The notes under the pieces: generated by a model
Told to the model about the DNA's origin: nothing
The model's input: the letters and a program-made list of their open reading frames with translations, nothing else
Databases searched by the model: none
Shown: piece after piece, positions 33,415-41,073 of the stretch
Layout of the letters: each line of letters opens with the position of its first letter
How positions within the stretch are numbered: position 1 is the stretch's first letter
Position numbers and translations under genes: made by a program
DNA from: Streptomyces mexicanus
GTDB taxonomy: Bacteria > Actinomycetota > Actinomycetes > Streptomycetales > Streptomycetaceae
Length of the DNA: 64,000 nt
Assembly (NCBI RefSeq): GCF_902506575.1
Contig: NZ_LR732544.1
Coordinates: 6,085,196-6,149,195 of the forward strand
Direction: 5' to 3'

Positions 33415-34203
33415 TCAGGCCGCCTTGAGCGTGCCGCCGTCGATGACGTGGTCGGCGCCGTGGATGTTGGCGGCGCGCTCGGACAGCAGGAAGGCGACGA
33501 GGTCGGCCACCTCTTCGGGTGTGGTGATGCGTCCCGAGGCGATGCCGGACTGCCCCGCGATGTTCGCCAGAAGATCGTCGTGGCTGACGCCGAAGGCGTC
33601 GGCCACCTTGCCGCCGAAACCGTTCGGGTCGGTCCACAGCGGGCTGGCGACGATGCCCGGAGAGACGGTGTTGACGCGGACGCCGTGCGGTGCCAGCTCC
33701 TCGCTGAGCCGCTTGCTCAGCTGGGTCAGCGCCGCCTTGGCCTCGGCGTAGCCGACGGGGGACCCGGTGGGCACGCGGGCGTTGATCGAGGAGATGTTCA
33801 CGATCGCGCCCTTGCGTTCCAGGATGCTCGGCAGGGCCGCCCTGGTGGTCCAGACCGCGCTGAACAGGTTGAGGTCGAAGACGGCCTGCCACTGCTCGTC
33901 GGAGGCGTCGAGGAAGCCGCCCAGGGACAGTTTCTCCGGGTCGCCCGCGCCGACGTTGTTGACCAGGAAGTCGATCCCGCCGACGGCGGCGATCGCCTGC
34001 TCGACCACCGTCGTCGCCCCGTGAGGGGTGCTCAGGTCGACCGGCACGGTGGCGGCGGCGGCCTTCTCCAGTTCGGGGGTGACGGTGCGGGAGGCGCCCA
34101 CCACCCGCACCCCTTCCGCGGCCAGCGTCCGGGCGATGGCCAGGCCGATGCCGCGGCTCGCGCCGGTGACGAGGGCGGTCTTTCCGTTGATGCCGAGGTC
34201 CAT
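33415..34203 (-). CDS. Short-chain dehydrogenase/reductase
   Basis: 262 aa classical SDR. The NAD(P) motif 'TGASRGIG' is at residues 13-20, 'VNNVGAG' at 81-87, catalytic Ser138/139 in 'NISSIN', and Tyr152/Lys156 in 'GYAEAKAAL'. It ends 'HGADHVIDGGTLKAA'. It follows a TetR gene on the same strand by 107 bp, and a 16-bp site (34216-34231) nearly identical to the one before the TetR gene lies just upstream of its start. This makes direct TetR control likely. Substrate unknown; the family reduces or oxidises small ketones and alcohols. Confidence 0.95.
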   Translation of the reverse strand: MDLGINGKTALVTGASRGIGLAIARTLAAEGVRVVGASRTVTPELEKAAAATVPVDLSTPHGATTVVEQAIAAVGGIDFLVNNVGAGDPEKLSLGGFLDASDEQWQAVFDLNLFSAVWTTRAALPSILERKGAIVNISSINARVPTGSPVGYAEAKAALTQLSKRLSEELAPHGVRVNTVSPGIVASPLWTDPNGFGGKVADAFGVSHDDLLANIAGQSGIASGRITTPEEVADLVAFLLSERAANIHGADHVIDGGTLKAA

Positions 34204-34215
34204 GAGAGCCCTTTC

Positions 34216-34231
34216 TTGAACTGTAGGTCAA
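34216..34231. promoter_or_regulatory. TetR operator in front of the SDR gene
   Basis: TTGAACTGTAGGTCAA is a near-palindrome with 7-bp arms and a 2-bp centre. It differs at only two bases from the perfect site TTGACCTCTAGGTCAA upstream of the neighbouring TetR gene. It lies 13 bp before the SDR start, where bound repressor would block transcription or initiation. Confidence 0.75.
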
Positions 34232-34310
34232 AAACTCGGGTGCGAAAAAGCCCCTTGGCGGGGTGTGCGGTCGTGAGGGAGTGGGGGTGCGGCCCCGAGG
34301 GGCCGCCTGA

Positions 34311-34886
34311 TCACAGGCCCGTCAGGGCCGTCTCGATGATCTGGTGCAGGGTCGGTCCGTCGAACGTCCTGGCCATGACGCGCAGGCCCACGATGGTGTT
34401 CATGAGGAAGCGTGCCTGTGTCCCGGCGTCGACCTCGGGGGCGACGTCACCGTCGCGCTTGCCCTGTTCGATGCGGGCGGTGAGCAGGTGGATGGTGCGT
34501 TCCTGCATCCGGCGTACCGCCCGGGTGGCCTCCTCGTCCCGTCCGCCGAGTTCCAGTGCGGTGTTCACGGCCAGGCAGCCGCGCCGGACCGGCCCGTTCA
34601 GGTCTGCCTCCACGAGGAGCTCCAGGTAGGCGCGGATGCGTTCCTTGGCGGTGCCCGGCCGGGCGAGGAACTCCTCGGTCATCTCCGATCCGGCCCGGTC
34701 GTACAGCGCCAGCGCCTTGTCGAAGAGGTCGCGCTTGGAGCCGAAGGCGTGGTACAGGCTGCCCTTGGCCACACCGGTGGCCTCGGCCAGCTCGGCGGGC
34801 GAGGTGCCCGCGTAGCCGTGGGTCCAGAACGTCTCCATCGCCTGGGCGATCACCACGTCCGGTTCGAAGTTCTTCGGCCTGCCCAT
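34311..34886 (-). CDS. TetR/AcrR family transcriptional regulator
   Basis: 191 aa. The N-terminal HTH reads 'AMETFWTHGYAGTSPAELAEATGVAKGSLYHAFGSKRDLF', given here as 'FWTHGYAGTSPAELAEATGV' and 'AKGSLYHAFGSKRDLF'. It is of the AcrR/YxaF-like type, with an all-helical ligand-binding C-terminus ('GCLAVNTALELGG'). It is upstream of the SDR gene on the same strand. A perfect palindrome 20 bp before its ATG and a near copy before the SDR gene predict autoregulation and repression of the SDR, released by an unknown ligand. Confidence 0.95.
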   Translation of the reverse strand: MGRPKNFEPDVVIAQAMETFWTHGYAGTSPAELAEATGVAKGSLYHAFGSKRDLFDKALALYDRAGSEMTEEFLARPGTAKERIRAYLELLVEADLNGPVRRGCLAVNTALELGGRDEEATRAVRRMQERTIHLLTARIEQGKRDGDVAPEVDAGTQARFLMNTIVGLRVMARTFDGPTLHQIIETALTGL

Positions 34887-34905
34887 GGTGCGACCGTACG
34901 GGTAT

Positions 34906-34921
34906 TTGACCTCTAGGTCAA
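34906..34921. promoter_or_regulatory. TetR autoregulatory operator
   Basis: TTGACCTCTAGGTCAA is a perfect palindrome with 7-bp arms (TTGACCT/AGGTCAA), 20 bp upstream of the TetR ATG. A second site of the same sequence pattern lies before the SDR gene at 34216. Confidence 0.8.
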
Positions 34922-34967
34922 GAAGTTAGGGCGGGATCTCCCCGGCAGGGCCGACGGGTCCGACCTC

Positions 34968-35027
34968 TTGACAGTGGACAGCAATTCGGCAGTAACCTTG
35001 CGGAATCCCTGAGAGGTCTAGACCACC
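34968..35027 (+). promoter_or_regulatory. Promoter with DasR-type (dre) operator before the GH84 gene
   Basis: A TTGACA hexamer at 34968-34973 is followed about 17-19 nt later by AGTAAC/TAACCT near 34991-34998. Downstream, AGAGGTCTAGACCACC (35012-35027) contains the full palindromic core GGTCTAGACC and matches 13 of 16 positions of the DasR-responsive element ACTGGTCTAGACCACT. DasR is the GntR regulator of GlcNAc/chitin use in Streptomyces. The site sits 27 bp before the ATG, a position suited to repression. Confidence 0.75.
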
Positions 35028-35053
35028 TATGTGGTCACATGTGAGGTGCCGGC

Positions 35054-37027
35054 ATGAGAAGACGCAGGATCACCGGCGGAATCTCCGCCCTGGCAGGCGT
35101 GCTCGTCCTCGGGGCGCTGCCCGCCGCGCCGACCGCTTCCGCCGCGGCGTCCGTCACGGAACGTCCCCTGCCGCCCATCTCTCCGACGCCTCAGAGTCTG
35201 TCGCGCGCCGGAGGCGACGCCGTCCTCACCGGACGGGTCGTGATCGTCGCCGACGCGGCCACGGACGCCGCCGCCCGTGACCGTCTCGGCCGCGAGTTGA
35301 GGAACCACGGCGTCGACCGGATCGACGTGGTCACGCCCGAGAGCGCCTCCCGCGCGCCGGCCGGAGCGCTGCGCATACGACTGGGTCCCGCCGACCGGCC
35401 CGACATCGCGCGCGCCCTGGGAACCACCGCCGTTCCCGACCACCCCGAGGGATACGCCCTGAAGGTCACCGGCGGCCCCGCCGTACACGCCCAGGTCGCC
35501 CTGGGCGGCACCGACGCCGCCGGGCAGTTCTACGCCGTCCAGACACTGCGTCAGCTCCTCGAACGCGACGGCACCGGCTGGCGCGTGGCCGGAGCCCAGG
35601 TCGGCGACTACCCCTCGATGCCCCTGCGCGGCACCATCGAGGGCTTCTACGGACAGCCCTGGACCCAGGCCGAGCGCCTGGACCAGATGGACTTCTACGG
35701 CGACGTCAAGGCGAACACGTACGTCTACGCCCCGAAGGACGACCCCTACCACCGTGACAAATGGCGCGAGCCCTACCCCGCGGACAAACTCGCCGAGCTG
35801 GGGCAGCTCGTGGACCGCGCACGGGCCAACCATGTGCGCTTCACCTTCGCGGTCTCGCCCGGCGGCTCGATCTGCTACTCCGACCCCGCCGACCGCAAGG
35901 CCCTGAAGGACAAACTGCAGGCGCTGTACGACCTGGGCACCCGCGCCTTCTCCATCCCGCTCGACGACATCAGCTACACCAAGTGGAACTGCGCGGCCGA
36001 CCAGCAGACCTACGGGCAGCCCGGCCGGCAGGCCGCCGCCAAGGCCCAGGTCGACCTCCTCAACGACGTCCAGCGCACCTTCATCGCCACCCACGACGGC
36101 GCCCGGCCGCTGCAGACCGTCCCCACCGAGTACGGCGACCTCACCGACACGGCCTACAAGCAGACCCTGCGCGCCACACTCGACCCGGCGGTGGTGGTCA
36201 TGTGGACCGGCACCGACGTGGTGCCGCCGGCCATCACCGACGAGCAGGCCGACGCCGCCTCCCGGCTCTTCGGCCGCAAGGTCTTCGTCTGGGACAACTA
36301 CCCGGTCAACGACTACGGCAACACCAGCGGCCGGCTGCTCCTCGCCCCCTACGACCGGCGTGAGGCGGGTCTGTCCGGCCACCTGTCGGGCATCGTGGCC
36401 AACCCGATGAACCAGCCGTACGCCAGCAAGGTCGCCGTCTTCGGCGCCGCCGGTTTCACGTGGAACGACACCGCCTACGACGCGCGGGAGAACTGGCCGC
36501 GCGCCCTGTCCTACCTGGCCGGAGGCGACCGCCGGGCCACCGAGGCACTGCTCGTCCTCGGCGACCTGGAACACATGGCGCCCACCTTCGGTGCCACCCC
36601 GTGGCAGCCGCAGGCTCCCGAACTGGCCCGCAGGATCGCCGCGTTCTGGGCCGACTGGAACGCCGGCCGACGCGCGCAGGCGGTCGGTGAACTGCGGGCC
36701 TACGCCGAGCGCATCGAACAGGCCCCGTCCCTCATCCGCGGCGGCGCCGTGCAGCAGGGATTCGTCACCGACGCCGCGTCCTGGCTGGACGCCACGCAGT
36801 TGTGGGGCAAGGCCATGGTGGTCACCCTGGACGCGCTGAGCGCCCGGAACGCCGGTGACACCGACACAGCGCAGGCGCTGCTCGCCGAGTCCGGGGACCT
36901 GCAGGCCCGGGCTCGCGCGGTGCGGGTCCAGCCCGCCCGCAACACCTGGGCCAGCGTCCAGCCCAAGGTCGGTGACGGCGTCCTGGACACCTTCCTCTCG
37001 GCCGCCGCCGGACTGGCGCGGCAGTAA
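35054..37027 (+). CDS. Secreted beta-N-acetylglucosaminidase (GH84)
   Basis: 657 aa. A signal peptide (Arg-rich start, hydrophobic 8-25, cleavage near 'ASAAA' about residue 32) sends it outside the cell. An N-terminal GH20b-like domain (40-190) is followed by the GH84 catalytic barrel opening with 'RGTIEGFYGQPW'. The paired catalytic aspartates Asp304-Asp305 lie in 'SIPLDDISYTKW', and 'WDNYPVNDY' is typical. It should cleave terminal beta-GlcNAc from glycoproteins or glycans with substrate assistance. It lacks the C-terminal carbohydrate-binding modules seen in longer relatives. The DasR-like site upstream fits control by GlcNAc status. Confidence 0.94.
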   Translation: MRRRRITGGISALAGVLVLGALPAAPTASAAASVTERPLPPISPTPQSLSRAGGDAVLTGRVVIVADAATDAAARDRLGRELRNHGVDRIDVVTPESASRAPAGALRIRLGPADRPDIARALGTTAVPDHPEGYALKVTGGPAVHAQVALGGTDAAGQFYAVQTLRQLLERDGTGWRVAGAQVGDYPSMPLRGTIEGFYGQPWTQAERLDQMDFYGDVKANTYVYAPKDDPYHRDKWREPYPADKLAELGQLVDRARANHVRFTFAVSPGGSICYSDPADRKALKDKLQALYDLGTRAFSIPLDDISYTKWNCAADQQTYGQPGRQAAAKAQVDLLNDVQRTFIATHDGARPLQTVPTEYGDLTDTAYKQTLRATLDPAVVVMWTGTDVVPPAITDEQADAASRLFGRKVFVWDNYPVNDYGNTSGRLLLAPYDRREAGLSGHLSGIVANPMNQPYASKVAVFGAAGFTWNDTAYDARENWPRALSYLAGGDRRATEALLVLGDLEHMAPTFGATPWQPQAPELARRIAAFWADWNAGRRAQAVGELRAYAERIEQAPSLIRGGAVQQGFVTDAASWLDATQLWGKAMVVTLDALSARNAGDTDTAQALLAESGDLQARARAVRVQPARNTWASVQPKVGDGVLDTFLSAAAGLARQ

Positions 37028-37063
37028 CCGCGCCGCACGATCACCGGCACAGGCACGACGCCA

Positions 37064-37099
37064 CGGCCGTCCGCCCCGGTTCTTCGGGACGGACGGCCG
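37064..37099 (+). terminator. Terminator hairpin after the GH84 gene
   Basis: CGGCCGTCCG (37064-37073) pairs perfectly with CGGACGGCCG (37090-37099), 36 nt past the GH84 stop. The rest of 37028-37380 has no gene; it carries a candidate operator at 37330. Confidence 0.75.
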
Positions 37100-37329
37100 C
37101 GGCCACCACCGGGCTTGGGGGCGATACCCGCCGGTTCCCGGGGTGCGGACCGCTGGGGCAGGAGGACGACTCCTTGATCGAAACGGGTCGGACCGGCCGC
37201 GGCCCTCTGGGGGCCGGTGCGGTGCCGTGACAGCCGCCCCACCCCGTGCCCCGGGGTGCCGGGGCCCGGCGGCTGCCGCCGCCGAGACAACCGCAGGGTG
37301 ACGGGCCTGGAGAAGGGCCTGCCGCGCCA

Positions 37330-37346
37330 GGTACTGACAGGGCCCC
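37330..37346. promoter_or_regulatory. Candidate MmyB-regulator operator (copy 3)
   Basis: AGGTACTGACAGGGCCC lies about 35 nt before the regulator start at 37381. Its left part matches the AGGTAATGGCAG half of the site at 24337; the right arm is degenerate. Confidence 0.4.
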
Positions 37347-37380
37347 CCAGGCCGACGCCCGCCCGCTTAGCCTGGTGGAC

Positions 37381-38277
37381 GTGAGCACCGAGAGCGACAT
37401 CCGCGAGTTCCTGGCCTCCCGGCGGGCCAGGATCACCCCGCAGCAGGCCGGACTGCCCGCCTACGGCGGCAAGCGGCGCGTGCCCGGCCTGCGCCGCGAG
37501 GAAGTCGCCCTGCTCGCCGGTGTCAGCATCGACTACTACGTGCGCCTGGAACGCGGCCACCTCGCCGGCGCCTCGGAGGAAGTCCTCGACGCCCTCGCCG
37601 GCGCCCTCCAGCTCGACGACGCCGAACGCGCCCACCTGTACGACCTGGCCCGCGCCGCCGCCAAGCGCCCCGCCCGCCGCACCCGGCGCGTGCGCGGCCC
37701 GCTCCCCGACAGCGTCCTGCGCGTCCTGCATGCCATGACCGACGCTCCGGCCTTCATCCGCAACGGCCGCCTGGACATCCTGGCCACCAACACCCTCGGC
37801 CGCGCCCTGTACGCGCCGCTGTTCCCCGACGGCTCCGCCCGGACGGTCAACATCGCCCGCGCCCAGTTCCTCACGCCGCAGGGCCGCGACTTCTTCCCCC
37901 ACTGGGAGGAGTCGGTGAACACCACCGTCTCCCTGTTGCGCACGGAGGCCGGACGCGCCCCGCACGATACCGAGCTGACCGGCCTCATAGGTGAACTCGT
38001 CACCCGCAGCGAGGAGTTCCGCACCGCCTGGGCGAAGCACAACGTGCGCCTGCACCACACCGGGCGCAAGTCCTTCCACCATCCCGCGGTCGGTGTGCTC
38101 AGCCTCGACTTCGACGCCATGGAACTGCCCGCCCGACCGGGCCTGACCCTCACCGCCTACAGCGCCGCCCCCGGCACACCCGACCACGACGCCCTGCGGC
38201 TCCTCGCCGCCTGGGCCGCGACGGAGGAGGCCCGGCCCGCCGACGGGCGCGCGGTCGCAGGGCCGCACGACCGGTGA
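37381..38277 (+). CDS. MmyB-like helix-turn-helix transcriptional regulator
   Basis: 298 aa from GTG 37381 (GTG 37375 is possible). The HTH is 'RRVPGLRREEVALLAGVSIDYYVRLERG', then 'LAGALQLDDAERAHLYDLAR'. The ligand domain has 'MTDAPAFIRNGRLDILATNTLG', 'RAQFLTPQGRDFFPHW' and 'KHNVRLHHTGRKSFHHPAVG'. It is the third close paralogue in the window. It is convergent with an SDR gene 46 bp away, so unlike the other two it has no obvious divergent target and may regulate itself or a distant gene. Confidence 0.93.
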   Translation: MSTESDIREFLASRRARITPQQAGLPAYGGKRRVPGLRREEVALLAGVSIDYYVRLERGHLAGASEEVLDALAGALQLDDAERAHLYDLARAAAKRPARRTRRVRGPLPDSVLRVLHAMTDAPAFIRNGRLDILATNTLGRALYAPLFPDGSARTVNIARAQFLTPQGRDFFPHWEESVNTTVSLLRTEAGRAPHDTELTGLIGELVTRSEEFRTAWAKHNVRLHHTGRKSFHHPAVGVLSLDFDAMELPARPGLTLTAYSAAPGTPDHDALRLLAAWAATEEARPADGRAVAGPHDR

Positions 38278-38322
38278 GCGGCGGACCGCACGGACTCGGC
38301 GACGGCGCAGGGGCGCCGGTCC

Positions 38323-39222
38323 TCACGGAGTGAGGAGGCGGTCCTGTTCCACCGGGGGAGTGCCGCCGTGCCAGGGCAGCACCTGTCCGAACCGGACCAG
38401 TTCGCCATAGAGCGCCGGATCGACCCCCTCGGCGAAGACCAGGTCGAGCACGGCTTGCGCGGCCCGGGCCGGCGACTGGGCCTGGCTGTAGTCGCTGAAC
38501 CAGGGACGCGAGGTGGCGGTGTCGATCATGCCCGGGCACACGGCGGCGATGAGCGTGCCGGTGGCGAGGTCGCGTTCCCGGCGTTCGGCGGCGACCGCGC
38601 GGACGGCGGCGACCTGCGCCACCTTCGAGGGCACGTTCAGCCACAGCGGCCAGCCCGCTTCCTGCGCGGTCTTGTCGTGGATGGCGCTGCGCCACGACTC
38701 GACGGCCTGCTCGACCTGCTCCAGGCTCGCGCCGTCGAACAGGTGGTGCAGCCGGGCGGGGAGGCGGCCCAGGGTGCCCAGGCTGCTGGCCACGACGAGC
38801 AGCCGCCCGCCCGGGCGCAGCAGGGGGCCGAAGGACCGCAGGACGGCGTGCGTGGCGACGTTGGAGACGTCGATGTACTCGTCGGCCCGCTCGGCCTGCG
38901 ACTCCTCGGGCAGCACGCGGGCGACCGCGTTGGAGATGACGACGTCCACCCCGCCGCAGCGGTCCTGAAGCTCCTCGGCGAGCCGGGCTATGGCGCCGGT
39001 GTCGGTGACGTCCAGGACGCGGCCCTCGACGCGGGCGCGGGTGCCGGGCAGGGCACCGACCTCGCGGGCGGCCTCCGCCACGCGCTGGGGGTTGCGGCCG
39101 GTGAGCAGGACCAGATCGTCCGGGCTCATGCGGGCCGCCAGCCCCTCGACGAGAGCGCGGCCGAGCCCTTGGTTGGCGCCCGTGACGAGCGCGACGTGTG
39201 AAGAACGCGAAGAAGCGGTCAT
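38323..39222 (-). CDS. Atypical short-chain dehydrogenase (carbonyl reductase-like)
   Basis: About 299 aa from ATG 39222; a GTG at 39231 would add three residues. The Rossmann motif 'VTGANQGLGRALVEGL' and 'VISNAVARV' fit carbonyl-reductase-type SDRs, as does 'AAVCPGMIDT'. Aligning 'GWPLWLNVPSKVAQV' with the usual 'GWPxxAYxxxKxG' places Asn where the catalytic Tyr should be, while the Lys remains. Activity may therefore be altered, or this is an atypical subfamily. It is divergent from a LysR gene across 71 bp, the usual layout for a LysR-controlled target. Confidence 0.88.
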   Translation of the reverse strand: MTASSRSSHVALVTGANQGLGRALVEGLAARMSPDDLVLLTGRNPQRVAEAAREVGALPGTRARVEGRVLDVTDTGAIARLAEELQDRCGGVDVVISNAVARVLPEESQAERADEYIDVSNVATHAVLRSFGPLLRPGGRLLVVASSLGTLGRLPARLHHLFDGASLEQVEQAVESWRSAIHDKTAQEAGWPLWLNVPSKVAQVAAVRAVAAERRERDLATGTLIAAVCPGMIDTATSRPWFSDYSQAQSPARAAQAVLDLVFAEGVDPALYGELVRFGQVLPWHGGTPPVEQDRLLTP

Positions 39223-39293
39223 GGGAGACACACTAGAAACACCGAATCCATGAGTCCAACGAAATTACCGCACAGCTAGTATGCGTGCTCGTC

Positions 39294-40232
39294 ATGGACT
39301 TCACGGATGTGTCACTCACCGCCCTGCGCGTCTTCCGAGCCGTGGCGGAGCACGGAACCTTCACCGCGGCCGCCGCGTCGCTCGGCTACACCCAGTCGGC
39401 GGTCTCCCGGCAGATCGCCGCGCTCGAACGGGCCGCGGGCACCGAACTGCTCGAGCGGCGGCGCGGCGGCGTACGCCTCACCGAGGCCGGCCGCGTCGTC
39501 ATGCGCCGCGCGACGATCGTGCTGGACGAGATCGACGCGACCGCCAGGGAGCTGTCGGGCCTGCCCGGACAGGCCGGCACCGTCCGGCTGGGCTGGTTCC
39601 CCAGCGCCGGGGCCGTGCTGGTGCCCCGGGCGCTGGCCGCACTGCGCGGCACGGACCCCGGCCTGCACGTGGTCGGGCGGGAGGGCAGTACCCCGGCGCT
39701 GGTCCGCGCCCTGCGGTCCGGGAGCCTGGACCTGGCGCTGCTCGCCTCGGCGCCACCGTTCCGGCCGCCGGACGCCGAGTCGCCCCCGCTCGTGCTGCAG
39801 ACCCTCACCGAACACGCGCTGTGCCTGGCGGTGCCCGCCGCTCATCCGCTGGCCCGGGGCGACTTCGTCGATGTCGCCGACCTGCGCGGACAGCGCTGGA
39901 TCGCGGGCCCCTCCGCACAGGACGGGGCGATGGGTGTGTGGCCCGGCCTGGACGAGCGGCCGGAGATCGCGTACCCCGCCCGCGACTGGCTCGCCAAGCC
40001 CCGTCTCGTCGCCGCCGGCTGCGGAGTCACCCCCGTGCCCGCCGCGCTCGCGGCCGCCGCTCCGCCGGGTGTCCGCGTCCTGCCGGTCCGCGGCGGCCCC
40101 CAGGAGCAGCGGCGCCTGCTGGTGGCCCGGCTGCCCCACCCGCCGTCCGAACCGGTGGCCCGGGTGGCAGCCGCCCTGCGCGCCGCGGCCCTCGACGCCG
40201 ACAGGGCCGCCGTCTCCGCGCCGCCCTGGTGA
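39294..40232 (+). CDS. LysR family transcriptional regulator
   Basis: 312 aa. The winged HTH at the N-terminus ('LTALRVFRAVAEHGTFTAAA', 'LGYTQSAVSRQIAALERAAG', 'LLERRRGGVRLTEAG') is classic. The effector-binding periplasmic-protein-like domain follows from about residue 95 ('GTVRLGWFPSAGAVLVPRAL'). ATG 39294 starts 'MDFTDVSLTALRVF'; a GTG nine bases upstream is less likely. It is transcribed away from the atypical SDR gene and probably regulates it together with itself. Ligand unknown. Confidence 0.94.
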   Translation: MDFTDVSLTALRVFRAVAEHGTFTAAAASLGYTQSAVSRQIAALERAAGTELLERRRGGVRLTEAGRVVMRRATIVLDEIDATARELSGLPGQAGTVRLGWFPSAGAVLVPRALAALRGTDPGLHVVGREGSTPALVRALRSGSLDLALLASAPPFRPPDAESPPLVLQTLTEHALCLAVPAAHPLARGDFVDVADLRGQRWIAGPSAQDGAMGVWPGLDERPEIAYPARDWLAKPRLVAAGCGVTPVPAALAAAAPPGVRVLPVRGGPQEQRRLLVARLPHPPSEPVARVAAALRAAALDADRAAVSAPPW

Positions 40233-40293
40233 CGCCCGTGGGGACCGTCCGGTGAAGCGGTGCGCGGTTCGTGGCGGTCCGTCCCGGAGCGAA

Positions 40294-40320
40294 GGTCGTA
40301 ACCGGCCGCGCCGCGGGTAC
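40294..40320 (+). promoter_or_regulatory. Possible SigB-type stress promoter before the SRPBCC gene
   Basis: GGTCGTA (40294-40300) is followed 14 nt later by GGGTAC (40315-40320). This resembles the -35/-10 pattern of Streptomyces SigB-class promoters (GNNTN-14/16-GGGTAY). It lies 40 nt upstream of the ATG. The -35 match is only partial. Confidence 0.4.
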
Positions 40321-40359
40321 CCGGCCGGAGCAATCGAGTGACGCAACGGAGGAGAACCG

Positions 40360-40836
40360 ATGAGCACGGTCAAGGAAACGGTCGAGGTCGAGGTCCCGGT
40401 CCACACCGCCTACAACCAGTGGACGCAGTTCGAGGAGTTCCCGAACTTCATGGAGGGCGTCGAGCAGATCACCCAGCTCGACGACCGTCACAACCACTGG
40501 ACCACGAAGATCGGCGGTGTCCGGCGGGAGTTCGACACCGAGATCGTCGACCAGCTTCCCGACGAGCGCATCACCTGGCGCACGACGAGCGGGGACGTCG
40601 AGCAGAAGGGAACGGTCCGCTTCCAGCGCGTGGACGACACTCACACCCGCGTGGAACTCGTCATGGACGTCGAGCCCGGCGGGGCGACGGAGAAGGTCGC
40701 GGATCTGCTCGGCACCATCGACCGGCGCGTCAAGGGGGACATGAGGCGCTTCAAGCAGTTCGTCGAGGAGCGCGGTGCGGAGTCCGGCGCCTGGCGCGGA
40801 CGGATCCGGCCGGGGGACACCGGCGGCACTCTGTGA
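40360..40836 (+). CDS. SRPBCC family (START/polyketide cyclase-like) protein
   Basis: 158 aa. A helix-grip fold is suggested by the opening 'ETVEVEVPVHTAYNQWTQFEEFPNFMEGVEQI' (quoted as 'VEVPVHTAYNQWTQF' and 'EEFPNFMEGVEQ'), 'LPDERITWRTTSG' and a long C-terminal helix ('RVKGDMRRFKQFVEERG'). The fold has a hydrophobic cavity for lipids or aromatic ligands. This actinobacterial type, annotated cyclase/dehydrase or SRPBCC, is often stress-induced, matching the SigB-like promoter candidate. AGGAGA precedes the ATG. Ligand unknown. Confidence 0.9.
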   Translation: MSTVKETVEVEVPVHTAYNQWTQFEEFPNFMEGVEQITQLDDRHNHWTTKIGGVRREFDTEIVDQLPDERITWRTTSGDVEQKGTVRFQRVDDTHTRVELVMDVEPGGATEKVADLLGTIDRRVKGDMRRFKQFVEERGAESGAWRGRIRPGDTGGTL

Positions 40837-40838
40837 GA

Positions 40839-40866
40839 CGACGGGCCGCCGTCCGGCGGCCCGTCG
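40839..40866. terminator. Perfect 13-bp stem terminator
   Basis: CGACGGGCCGCCG (40839-40851) and CGGCGGCCCGTCG (40854-40866) form a perfect stem with a minimal centre, 3 bp after the SRPBCC stop. The symmetric form could also stop transcripts of the convergent phosphatase gene. Confidence 0.8.
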
Positions 40867-41073
40867 CGCCGTCCGGGCAGGCCCGGCCGCTGCGCGCCCC
40901 CCGCGCCTCCGGCCGGGCGCACACGCACGGCGGCGCGGCCGGTCGGCCGGCCCGCTGCCCCCGGGACGGTCCAGCCGTTGCGCTCGTGGTGATCGACCGG
41001 GTTGCCGTGTCCCGCGATGACCTGTGTGGTGCACGCTGGGCTCCGTCCTTCCTCGGGTCCCGCCACCCGCGCC

